Source of the DNA: Streptomyces adelaidensis
Lineage (GTDB): Bacteria; Actinomycetota; Actinomycetes; Streptomycetales; Streptomycetaceae
Direction of reading: 5' to 3'
Length of the DNA: 64,000 nucleotides
Assembly (NCBI RefSeq): GCF_016598475.1
Contig: NZ_JAEMUX010000021.1
Span: forward strand, 53,704-117,703
The notes under the pieces were generated by a model that was not told where the DNA came from, did no database searches, and saw nothing but the letters and a program-made list of their open reading frames with translations. Positions 17,969 through 29,784 of the stretch are shown here, in pieces. Within the stretch, counting starts at the first letter, position 1, and every line of letters starts with the position of its first letter. Made by a program: the position numbers and the translations under genes.

Positions 17969-18250
17969 GAGCCCGCCGGACTCCGTGAGGGCTACGTCGG
18001 CTTCGCCACCCCCGAGCCCCCGCTCAAGCTGATCCTGGTCGAGGGCGCCACGGGCGAGGCAACCCGTATGGACCACCTCGGCGCCGAAGCCGAAACGGAC
18101 GAGGCTGTCCACGCAGCCACCGCTCGATCGAGCGTGGCGGGCCTGGCCACCACGGAGAAGAGCGACACCACCTGCTGCTACGCCCTACGCCCTACGCCCT
18201 CCAGGACAAGGTCCGGGTCCACGGCCCGGCCGGGACGCCTGGGAGGATCG
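17969..18250 (+). pseudogene. ArsI/CadI-family glyoxalase-fold protein, decayed
   Basis: The frame starting near 17969 reads EPAGLREGYVGF, then PEPPLKLILVEG, MDHLGAEAET, VHAATARS and a TTCCY motif. This matches the middle and C-terminal part of the arsenic/cadmium-induced ArsI/CadI glyoxalase-fold proteins, including the vicinal cysteines. The N-terminal third is missing. After TCCY the heptamer CTACGCC is present three times (18178-18198), an excess of 14 nt that shifts the frame; removing two copies restores YALQDKVRVHGP, the expected continuation. It is a clear pseudogene and suggests that an arsenic-resistance locus once lay here. Confidence 0.75.
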
Positions 18251-18292
18251 GTGATCCGCAAGTACCACCGGACTCGGTGAAGATCTCCGTGA

Positions 18293-18379
18293 GAACCATG
18301 ACTCGCTCACGCCGAGGGCGCGGCACGAGACGGTGTGCGGGATGCCGTGCTCGGTCCTGTTGTCGCTGATCGCCTCGTC
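18293..18379 (-). pseudogene. IS3-family transposase OrfB fragment
   Basis: Reading the minus strand from 18379, about 29 residues (DEAISDNRTEHGIPHTVSCR followed by ALGVSESWF) match the start of IS3-type OrfB transposases, which carry a conserved HGVPHAVSCRALGVSxSWFYKW block. The match stops abruptly after the WF, where the frame is lost. No DDE catalytic region and no inverted repeats remain, so this is a relic of an old insertion. Confidence 0.65.
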
Positions 18380-18485
18380 CACGGCGGTCGGGTCCGCCTC
18401 GCCGCGCGGAGATTTCGTGCGCGTAAAGAAGGTGTGTCCGGAGGGTTGACCGTCTGACAAACGGACTCGTACCTTCCTCTCGGTT

Positions 18486-18513
18486 GAAAGTTTTCAGTCG
18501 TCTTGCAGCAAGA
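18486..18513. promoter_or_regulatory. operator-like element upstream of alpha-amylase
   Basis: GAAAGTTTTCAG (18486-18497) is followed 3 nt later by TCTTGCAGCAAGA (18501-18513), a near-perfect palindrome. The same TTTCAG-n3-TCTTGC(A/T)G(C/T)AAG arrangement stands upstream of the pullulanase gene at 21315-21334. A LacI-family sugar repressor of the MalR/Reg1 type is the natural candidate; the match is seen, the regulator is inferred. Confidence 0.6.
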
Positions 18514-18559
18514 ACCGGCAGTGGATCTTGCATGGACCCTTCAACGGAGAAGGACCCAC

Positions 18560-19942
18560 ATGGCCAGCAGAACCCTCTCCGGCGCGCTCGCCCTCGCGTC
18601 CGCCGCGTCGATCGCGCTCGCTGTCCCGACGGGCAGCGCGTACGCCGCCCCACCCGGCACCAAGGACGTGACCGCCGTCCTGTTCGAGTGGAGCTTCGCC
18701 TCCGTGGCCAAGGAGTGCACCAACACCCTCGGCCCGAACGGCTATGGATACGTCCAGGTCTCGCCGCCCGCCGAGCACATACAGGGCTCGCAGTGGTGGA
18801 CGTCGTACCAGCCGGTGAGCTACAAGATCGCGGGGCGGCTCGGTGACGCCACGGCCTTCCAGAGCATGGTCAACACGTGTCACGCGGCAGGTGTGAAGGT
18901 CGTCGTCGACTCCGTCATCAACCACATGTCCGCCGGGAGCGGCACCGGTACGGGCGGGTCGTCGTACACGAAGTACAACTACCCCGGGCTGTACTCCTCC
19001 TTCGACTTCGACGACTGCACGGCCACCATCAGCGACTACACCAGCCGGACCAACGTCCAGAACTGCGAGCTGGTGGGACTGTCCGACCTGGACACCGGCG
19101 AGGAGTACGTCCGCTCGGCGATCGCCGGCTACCTGAACAGCCTGCTCGGCTACGGCGTCGACGGCTTCCGTATCGACGCGGCCAAGCACATCCCGGCCGC
19201 CGACCTCGCCAACATCAAGTCCCGGCTGAGCAACACCTCGGTCTACTGGAAGCAGGAGGCCATCTACGGCAGCGGCGAGGCCGTCCAGCCGACCGAGTAC
19301 ACCGGCAACGGGGATGTGCAGGAGTTCCGTTACGCCTTCGACCTCAAGCGGGTCTTCAACAACGAGAACCTGGCGTATCTGAAGAACTACGGCGAGGGGT
19401 GGGGCTACATGAGCAGCTCCGTCGCCGGGGTCTTCGTCGACAACCACGACACCGAGCGCAATGGCAGCACCTTGAGCTACAAGGACGGCGCCAACTACAC
19501 GCTCGCCAATGTGTTCATGCTGGCGTACCCGTACGGCGCGCCGGACATCAACTCCGGGTACGAGTTCTCGTCCACGGACGCCGGGCCGCCCAACGGCGGT
19601 ACCGTCAACGCCTGTTGGCAGGACGGCTGGAAGTGTCAGCACGCCTGGCCGGAGTTCATACGCATGGTCGCCTTCCGCAACGCCACCCGAGGTGAGTCCG
19701 TCACCAACTGGTGGGACAACGGCGGCGACGCGATCGCCTTCGGGCGCGGCTCCAAGGGCTACGTCGCCATCAATCACGAGTCCGGCAGCCTCAGCCGTAC
19801 GTATCAGACCTCGCTGGCGGCGGGCACGTACTGCGACGTCCAGAACAACACGTCCGTGACGGTGAACAGCTCCGGCCAGTTCACCGCCACCCTCGGCTCC
19901 AACGCGGCCCTCGCGATCTACGCCGGCAAGTCGAGCTGCTGA
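18560..19942 (+). CDS. secreted alpha-amylase (GH13, Streptomyces/animal-like type)
   Basis: A 460-residue extracellular alpha-amylase. A Sec signal peptide (MASRTLSGALALASAASIALAV...) ends at about YAA-PPGTKD. GH13 motifs are complete: VVDSVINH (region I), DGFRIDAAKH with the nucleophile Asp206, KQEAIYG with the acid/base Glu233, and FVDNHD with Asp297. Size and sequence fit the calcium- and chloride-type amylases common in Streptomyces, without a C-terminal starch-binding domain, and it ends in AIYAGKSSC. It hydrolyses internal alpha-1,4 bonds of starch. The start at 18560 follows GGAGAAGG and places the signal peptide at the N-terminus. The operator-like element upstream suggests control by maltodextrins. 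Confidence 0.95.
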   Translation: MASRTLSGALALASAASIALAVPTGSAYAAPPGTKDVTAVLFEWSFASVAKECTNTLGPNGYGYVQVSPPAEHIQGSQWWTSYQPVSYKIAGRLGDATAFQSMVNTCHAAGVKVVVDSVINHMSAGSGTGTGGSSYTKYNYPGLYSSFDFDDCTATISDYTSRTNVQNCELVGLSDLDTGEEYVRSAIAGYLNSLLGYGVDGFRIDAAKHIPAADLANIKSRLSNTSVYWKQEAIYGSGEAVQPTEYTGNGDVQEFRYAFDLKRVFNNENLAYLKNYGEGWGYMSSSVAGVFVDNHDTERNGSTLSYKDGANYTLANVFMLAYPYGAPDINSGYEFSSTDAGPPNGGTVNACWQDGWKCQHAWPEFIRMVAFRNATRGESVTNWWDNGGDAIAFGRGSKGYVAINHESGSLSRTYQTSLAAGTYCDVQNNTSVTVNSSGQFTATLGSNAALAIYAGKSSC

Positions 19943-19989
19943 GCGGCCGTCCAGCTGCCGGGTAGCCGACAGCGACCTCTCCGTGCGTG

Positions 19990-20021
19990 ACCGCGCGTTG
20001 TTGCGACTGGCAACGCGCGGT
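19990..20021. terminator. hairpin downstream of the alpha-amylase gene
   Basis: The 11-bp arms ACCGCGCGTTG (19990-20000) and CAACGCGCGGT (20011-20021) pair perfectly around a 10-nt loop, 47 nt after the amylase stop. There is no U-tract, as is usual in Streptomyces. Confidence 0.75.
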
Positions 20022-20069
20022 GCGCGAGGGGTTGACGGCCCCTCAGTCCCGCCCTACGTTCCGAGATGG

Positions 20070-20089
20070 TTATGGGAGCGCTCCCATAA
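20070..20089. promoter_or_regulatory. CebR-type operator upstream of the GH62 gene
   Basis: A perfect 20-bp palindrome, TTATGGGAGCGCTCCCATAA, whose inner 14 bp TGGGAGCGCTCCCA is the known binding site of CebR, the LacI-family cello-oligosaccharide repressor of Streptomyces. It lies 26 nt before the chosen start of the arabinofuranosidase gene, a position suited to repression. Confidence 0.9.
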
Positions 20090-20115
20090 TTCGGGACGGG
20101 TCGACGGGAGTCGCG

Positions 20116-21297
20116 ATGCGTGTGACAAGACGGCTGACGGAACGGCTGACAGAACGGCTGGCGGGGCGGCCGGCGGGACGGCTGAGAGGACGGCTGGCGG
20201 GGCGGCTGGCGGGGCGGCCGGCGGGACGGCTGAGAGGACGGCTGACAGGGCGGCCGGCAAGACGGCTGGGCGCCCTGATCGGTGGGCTCGCTCTCCTACT
20301 CGGGTTCGCGGCCTCACCCTCCTCCGCGGCCGCCTTGCCCGGCAGCTTCCAGTGGAAGTCGAGCGGCGTACTGATCTCTCCGAAGTCGGACGCCACCCAC
20401 AGCCTCACCGCGATCAAGGACCCGTCGGTCGTGTACAACAACGGCCGGTGGCATGTGTTCGGGAGCACCACGAGCAGCAGCGGCGCGTACAGCATGGTGT
20501 ACCTGAACTTCACCGACTGGTCGCAGGCCGCCAACGCGCAGCACCACTACCTGGACCAGACCGCGATCGGCGCCGGGTACAAGGCGGCGCCGCAGGTGTT
20601 CTACTTCGCGCCGCAGCGGCTGTGGTACCTCGTCTACCAGGTGGGGGACAACGCCGCGTACTCGACCACGTCGGACATCGCCAACCCCGGCTCGTGGAGC
20701 GCCCCGAAGAGGTTCTACGCGAACGGTATGCCGCAGATCATCCGGGACAACATCGGCAGCGGCTACTGGGTCGACTTCTGGAACATCTGCGACAGCGCGA
20801 AGTGCTACCTCTTCTCCTCGGACGACAATGGGCATCTGTACCGCTCCGAGACCACACTGGCGAACTTCCCGAACGGCTTCACCAACACGGTCATGGTGCT
20901 GCAGGACTCCGACAGATACCGCCTGTGGGAGGCCGCCAACGTCTACAAGATCCAGGGCTCCAACGAGTATCTGCTGCTCAACGAGGCGATCGGCAGCAAC
21001 GGCAAGCGGTACTTCCGGTCCTGGACGGCGAGCGGTATCGCCGGTACGTGGACTCCGCTCGCCGACACCGAGACCAACCCCTTCGCGCGGTCGAACAACG
21101 TCACCTTCGACGGCACCCCCTGGACGAACGACATCAGCCACGGCGAGATGGTCCGCGCCGGCACCGACCAGACGCTCACCATCAACCCATGCCGCCTGCA
21201 GTACCTGTACCAAGGGATGAACCCGTCGGCGACCGGCGACTACAACACCCTGCCCTGGCGGCTGGGGCTGCTCACCCAGACGAACTCGACCTGCTGA
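20116..21297 (+). CDS. secreted GH62 alpha-L-arabinofuranosidase
   Basis: A 393-residue secreted hydrolase. The mature domain has the five-bladed propeller signatures of GH62: the catalytic base in AIKDPSVV (Asp102), SMVYLNFTDWSQA, DFWNICD, the acid in LWEAANVYK (Glu272), and the closing PWRLGLLTQ. GH62 enzymes remove arabinose side chains from arabinoxylan and arabinan. The N-terminus is odd: about 55 Arg-rich residues (RLTERLAGRPAGRLRGRL...), encoded by an expanded 48-nt repeat, precede an ordinary hydrophobic core LGALIGGLALLLGFAA and the SAAA cleavage site. The ATG at 20116 is the first start after the operator; a start further inside, nearer the hydrophobic core, is not excluded. No carbohydrate-binding module is present. 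Confidence 0.9.
   Translation: MRVTRRLTERLTERLAGRPAGRLRGRLAGRLAGRPAGRLRGRLTGRPARRLGALIGGLALLLGFAASPSSAAALPGSFQWKSSGVLISPKSDATHSLTAIKDPSVVYNNGRWHVFGSTTSSSGAYSMVYLNFTDWSQAANAQHHYLDQTAIGAGYKAAPQVFYFAPQRLWYLVYQVGDNAAYSTTSDIANPGSWSAPKRFYANGMPQIIRDNIGSGYWVDFWNICDSAKCYLFSSDDNGHLYRSETTLANFPNGFTNTVMVLQDSDRYRLWEAANVYKIQGSNEYLLLNEAIGSNGKRYFRSWTASGIAGTWTPLADTETNPFARSNNVTFDGTPWTNDISHGEMVRAGTDQTLTINPCRLQYLYQGMNPSATGDYNTLPWRLGLLTQTNSTC
20161..20244. repeat. 48-nt in-frame repeat in the GH62 signal-peptide region
   Basis: A 36-nt block beginning GCGGGGCGGCCGGCGGGACG is present at 20161-20196 and again at 20209-20244, a period of 48 nt (16 codons). Shorter GGCTGnCnGG-type units surround it. The repeat lengthens the Arg-rich N-terminal part of the signal peptide without breaking the frame. 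Confidence 0.8.
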
Positions 21298-21314
21298 AAG
21301 TTCTTTCCGATGGT

Positions 21315-21334
21315 TTCAGGACTCTTGCTGTAAG
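21315..21334. promoter_or_regulatory. operator-like element upstream of pullulanase
   Basis: TTTCAG is followed by 3 nt and TCTTGCTGTAAG, the same layout and spacing as upstream of the alpha-amylase gene; the palindrome centre is slightly degenerate here. It lies about 60 nt before the start codon. Shared control of the two starch-degrading enzymes is the simplest reading. Confidence 0.6.
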
Positions 21335-21396
21335 GCTTTCGGCGGCGATACGGTCACGCGGGGTCGGACCCGAAGAGCCGTGATCGCAAGGAGTCC

Positions 21397-26862
<5,466 letters not shown>

Positions 26863-26874
26863 GGCGCTAGTTTT

Positions 26875-26910
26875 GGTGGTGCAGGCGGAGAGGGACGGGC
26901 CTGCACCACC
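26875..26910. terminator. hairpin downstream of pullulanase
   Basis: The 12-bp arms GGTGGTGCAGGC (26875-26886) and GCCTGCACCACC (26899-26910) pair perfectly around a 12-nt loop. It lies between the pullulanase stop and the next start at 26925. Confidence 0.75.
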
Positions 26911-26924
26911 CGAACGAGAGCCTC

Positions 26925-28538
26925 ATGAGCCTGATGGCCGACGAAGCAAGCACGGTCCTGGTGGTCGACGACGTGGCCGCCAGCCGTTACGCGATGGGCG
27001 CGGTGCTGCGCCGGGCCGGACACAGCGTCGTCCCCGTCGCCAGTGCCGGTGCGGCCCTCGCCGAACTCGATCTGCGGCTCCGCTCGGGTGCCCTGCCCGA
27101 CGTGGCCCTCGTCGACGTCGGCCTGCCCGACATGAGCGGCTTCGAGCTCTGCCGCCGCCTCAAGTCCCGGCCCCCGATGGCCGCCCTGCCCGTCGTCCAC
27201 TTCTCGGCCGCCGCCGTCGCCCCCAGCGACCGCTGCCGGGGACTCGACGCGGGCGGCGAGGCCTATCTGACGGTGCCCGCCGAACCCGAGGAGATCCAGG
27301 CGGTCGTACGGGCCGCCGTGCGCGGCGCCCGGATGCGCAGCGGCGCCGAGGCCCTCGTACGACGGCTCACCCTGCTGTCCGAGACCATCGTCGACGTCCA
27401 GGCCGCCCGCACCCTGGAGGAGCTGGCCGCGGCCGCCGCCGAGGGAGCCGCCCGGCTCACCCGGTCGCCCGCCGCCGTGTTCGTGCTCGGCGAGGACGGC
27501 GACCTCTACAGCGGCGCCTCCCGGGCCCGCGCCCGCACCACTCTCCCCGACGCCGGCGCGCACGACGCCGTCGCCCGGCTCATCCGGCGCATCACCGACG
27601 GCGACCCCGGGCCGCACCACACCGTGGTCCCCGCACCCCTGTGGCCCGCGGGCTTCTTCCGGCCCGGCGTCACCGAGGACGCCCACCTGGTGCTGGCCCG
27701 CACCGAGGGCGGCGCCCCCGTGTGCGTCGCCACCCCCCTGCGCGGCGCCCACGGCGCGTCCCCCGACACCGGCGGCCTCGTCGCCCGCCTCGCCCAGGCC
27801 ACCGCCCTGGCCGCGCAGCCCCTGCTCATGTACCAGGTCGAACGCCATGTCGCGCTCACCCTCCAGCACAGCTTCCTGCCCAAGCGGGTCCCCGACTTCC
27901 CCGGCCTCGACGTGGTCGTCCGCTACGTCCCCGCCTCCCGCCAGACCGAGATCGGCGGCGACTTCTACGCGGCCCTGTCCACCCCGCGTGGTGTTCTCAC
28001 CGCCGTCGGCGACGTCGTCGGGCACTCGCTGGACGCGGCCACCGTGATGGTCGAGATCCGGCACGCCCTGCGCGCGTACTGCGTGGAACAGTCCGACCCC
28101 GCCGCGCTCGCCCGGAGGCTCGACCGAATGCTCCAGCACTACCATCCTGACGTCACCGCCACCGTCTGTCTGGCCCTCGTCGAGCCGGGCAGCGGACGGG
28201 TACGGATCGCCAACGCGGGCCACATCCCGCCGCTGATCGTCCGCGACTCCGGCGAGGCCGAGTACGTGAAGGCCGCCGGACCGCTCCTCGGCCTCGGCCT
28301 CGAACGGCCCGAGCCCACCGAGGCCGTCCTCTGGCCCACCGACCGGCTCCTCATGGTCACCGACGGTCTCGTCGAGACCCGGGGCATCGACCTCTCGCTC
28401 TCCCTGGAGCAGCTGCGGGCGGCCGCCGCCGGCGCACCGCTCGGCACGGTCGCCCTCTGCGACACCTTGCTGCACTGCTTCGGGCAGGACCGGGAGGACG
28501 ACATCGCGATGCTCGCGCTTCGCCTGCGGCTAGGCTGA
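26925..28538 (+). CDS. response-regulator receiver fused to a PP2C/SpoIIE-type phosphatase
   Basis: A 537-residue cytoplasmic signalling protein. The N-terminal receiver domain starts TVLVVDDVAASRYAM and has the phospho-acceptor Asp64 in ALVDVGLPDMSG. A GAF-like middle segment (about 145-300) follows. The C-terminal PPM/SpoIIE phosphatase has the metal-binding ASRQTEIGGDFYAAL, VVGHSLDAATVM, ANAGHIPPLIV, LMVTDGLVETR and EDDIAMLALRL. Such proteins usually dephosphorylate anti-anti-sigma factors. No histidine kinase or STAS protein is adjacent, so partner and signal are unknown. The ribosome site (GAGAG) is weak; a second in-frame Met three codons on is possible. Confidence 0.9.
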   Translation: MSLMADEASTVLVVDDVAASRYAMGAVLRRAGHSVVPVASAGAALAELDLRLRSGALPDVALVDVGLPDMSGFELCRRLKSRPPMAALPVVHFSAAAVAPSDRCRGLDAGGEAYLTVPAEPEEIQAVVRAAVRGARMRSGAEALVRRLTLLSETIVDVQAARTLEELAAAAAEGAARLTRSPAAVFVLGEDGDLYSGASRARARTTLPDAGAHDAVARLIRRITDGDPGPHHTVVPAPLWPAGFFRPGVTEDAHLVLARTEGGAPVCVATPLRGAHGASPDTGGLVARLAQATALAAQPLLMYQVERHVALTLQHSFLPKRVPDFPGLDVVVRYVPASRQTEIGGDFYAALSTPRGVLTAVGDVVGHSLDAATVMVEIRHALRAYCVEQSDPAALARRLDRMLQHYHPDVTATVCLALVEPGSGRVRIANAGHIPPLIVRDSGEAEYVKAAGPLLGLGLERPEPTEAVLWPTDRLLMVTDGLVETRGIDLSLSLEQLRAAAAGAPLGTVALCDTLLHCFGQDREDDIAMLALRLRLG

Positions 28539-28587
28539 GCGGGTTTCCTTTGTTGACCTGGACCTACTGGACCTAGAGGGGCATCGC

Positions 28588-28944
28588 ATGCCGCAGATCA
28601 CCGTCGACTACTCCGCCGTACTCGCCGAGGGTTTTGACCGGCCGGGGTTCGCCAAGGCCCTGCACGAGGAGGTCGTACGGACGGCCGCCGCGAAGCCGGA
28701 GGCCTGCAAGACGCAGTTCAGGGCCGGTGGGGACACGACGGTCGGACCCGACACGGCGGGGCACGCGGTCGTGCATGTCACGCTCGGGCTGCTCGCGGGG
28801 CGTACCGATGAGACCAAGGTGAAGCTGACGGAGAACGTGCTGGAACTGCTTCGGGAGTACCTGAAGCCTGAGGGTGGCCTGGCGTTGCACGTGTCGGCGG
28901 AGGTGCGGGACCTGGCTCCCTCCTACCGCAAGTTCGACGCGTAG
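28588..28944 (+). CDS. 5-carboxymethyl-2-hydroxymuconate isomerase family protein
   Basis: A 118-residue small protein of the CHMI/tautomerase superfamily. It starts MPQITVDYS, so Pro2 is present as the catalytic base typical of the fold, and continues with HEEVVRTAA, VHVTLGLLAGRTDE and LREYLKPEGGLALHVSAEVRDL, the pattern of the trimeric CHMI family. No homoprotocatechuate pathway genes surround it, so the isomerase activity on that substrate is doubtful and it may be an orphan tautomerase. It follows the phosphatase gene by 49 nt. Confidence 0.8.
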   Translation: MPQITVDYSAVLAEGFDRPGFAKALHEEVVRTAAAKPEACKTQFRAGGDTTVGPDTAGHAVVHVTLGLLAGRTDETKVKLTENVLELLREYLKPEGGLALHVSAEVRDLAPSYRKFDA

Positions 28945-28987
28945 TCGCACCGCGGGGAGGGGGCGTCGGATTTCGGCCGGGGGCTCG

Positions 28988-29034
28988 TCGTGGTTGCTCG
29001 CGCAGTTCCCCGCGCCCCTCAAAGGCTCAGGGGC
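28988..29034. repeat. dispersed intergenic element, copy 1
   Basis: Read on the minus strand, a GCCCCT...AGGGGC hairpin is followed by GCGGGGAACTGCGCGAGCAA and CCACGA. The 32 bp at 28988-29019 are identical, in opposite orientation, to 45394-45425. The hairpin part overlaps the last codons and stop of the TetR gene. Similar GGGGAACTGCGCGA elements recur between genes in Streptomyces genomes, usually near 3' ends, where they may act as terminators. Confidence 0.8.
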
Positions 29035-29720
29035 GGGCCCAGGGTCATCAGGCGCCCCACCAGATCGCTGAACGGGCCGTCTGCCGGCTCGTCGGCGAGC
29101 ATTCCGTGCAGCAAGGTCGCCATCTCCTTGTCGTGGGCGGCGCTCACCGCCGCCAAGGCCGCGAAGTCGTGTACGAGCTGGGTCTCCAGTTCGCGGCGGG
29201 GGATGCGGCGGCCGTCGAGCCAGAGGAGGGCGGTGGACTCGGCGAGGGAGATCCAGGAGCGGATGACCAGCTCCAGTCGGGCGGGTGGGTCCTGGACGTC
29301 GAGGTGCGACAGGATCTGGACATAGGCGGCCTGGCGTACGCCGTCGATGAGAGCGTTGGTGCGGGACGAGCCGATGGCCGGGCCGCCGCGCATCAGGGCC
29401 GAGAAACCGGGGCCGTGTTCGTCGACGAAGTCGAAGAAGCGGTGCATGACGCGGAGCAGCCGGGTGCCGAGCGGGCCCTGGTGGGGCTCGACGAAACGGT
29501 CGGCGAGATCGTCGGAGGCACGCTTCAACGCGGCCTCGTACAGGCTGAGTTTGCCCGGGAAGTAGTGGTAGACGAGCGGGCGGGAGATGCCCGCCGCGGA
29601 CGCTATCTCGTCGATGGAGACCTCGTCGGGCGAGCGCCGGCTGAACAGTTCGAGGGCGACCCCGATCAATTGCTGCCGCCGCTCCTCCACCGTCATCCTG
29701 CGGCGCTCACCGGTTCTCAT
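29019..29720 (-). CDS. TetR/AcrR-family transcriptional regulator
   Basis: A 233-residue repressor-type protein. The N-terminal helix-turn-helix reads RRQQLIGVALELFSRRSPDE, then VSIDEIASAAGISRPLVYHYFPGKLSLYEAAL, the standard TetR pattern; the remainder is a helical ligand-binding domain with no recognisable ligand signature. Its final codons (GPPLSL) and TGA lie inside the dispersed repeat element, which may terminate its transcript. Targets are unknown; neighbours give no hint. The start at 29720 could be a few codons longer than the real one, since MTVEERRQQ lies 8 residues in. Confidence 0.88.
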   Translation of the reverse strand: MRTGERRRMTVEERRQQLIGVALELFSRRSPDEVSIDEIASAAGISRPLVYHYFPGKLSLYEAALKRASDDLADRFVEPHQGPLGTRLLRVMHRFFDFVDEHGPGFSALMRGGPAIGSSRTNALIDGVRQAAYVQILSHLDVQDPPARLELVIRSWISLAESTALLWLDGRRIPRRELETQLVHDFAALAAVSAAHDKEMATLLHGMLADEPADGPFSDLVGRLMTLGPPLSL

Positions 29721-29784
29721 ACGAACACCTTACCGATCGATTCCAGCCTTCCATGGGCTGGATCGCGCAGGGGTGTTCAACGCT

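Larger units (their letters stand above)
16745..18485. other. degenerate intergenic boundary region
   Basis: About 1.7 kb with no intact gene, between the bisindole cluster and the amylase block. Only remnants are recognisable, annotated separately: a short open frame on the minus strand (17010-17195), an ArsI/CadI pseudogene (17969-18250) and an IS3 transposase fragment (18293-18379). The stretch 17200-17960 shows nothing I can identify. This is what an old integration or decay site looks like. Confidence 0.6.
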
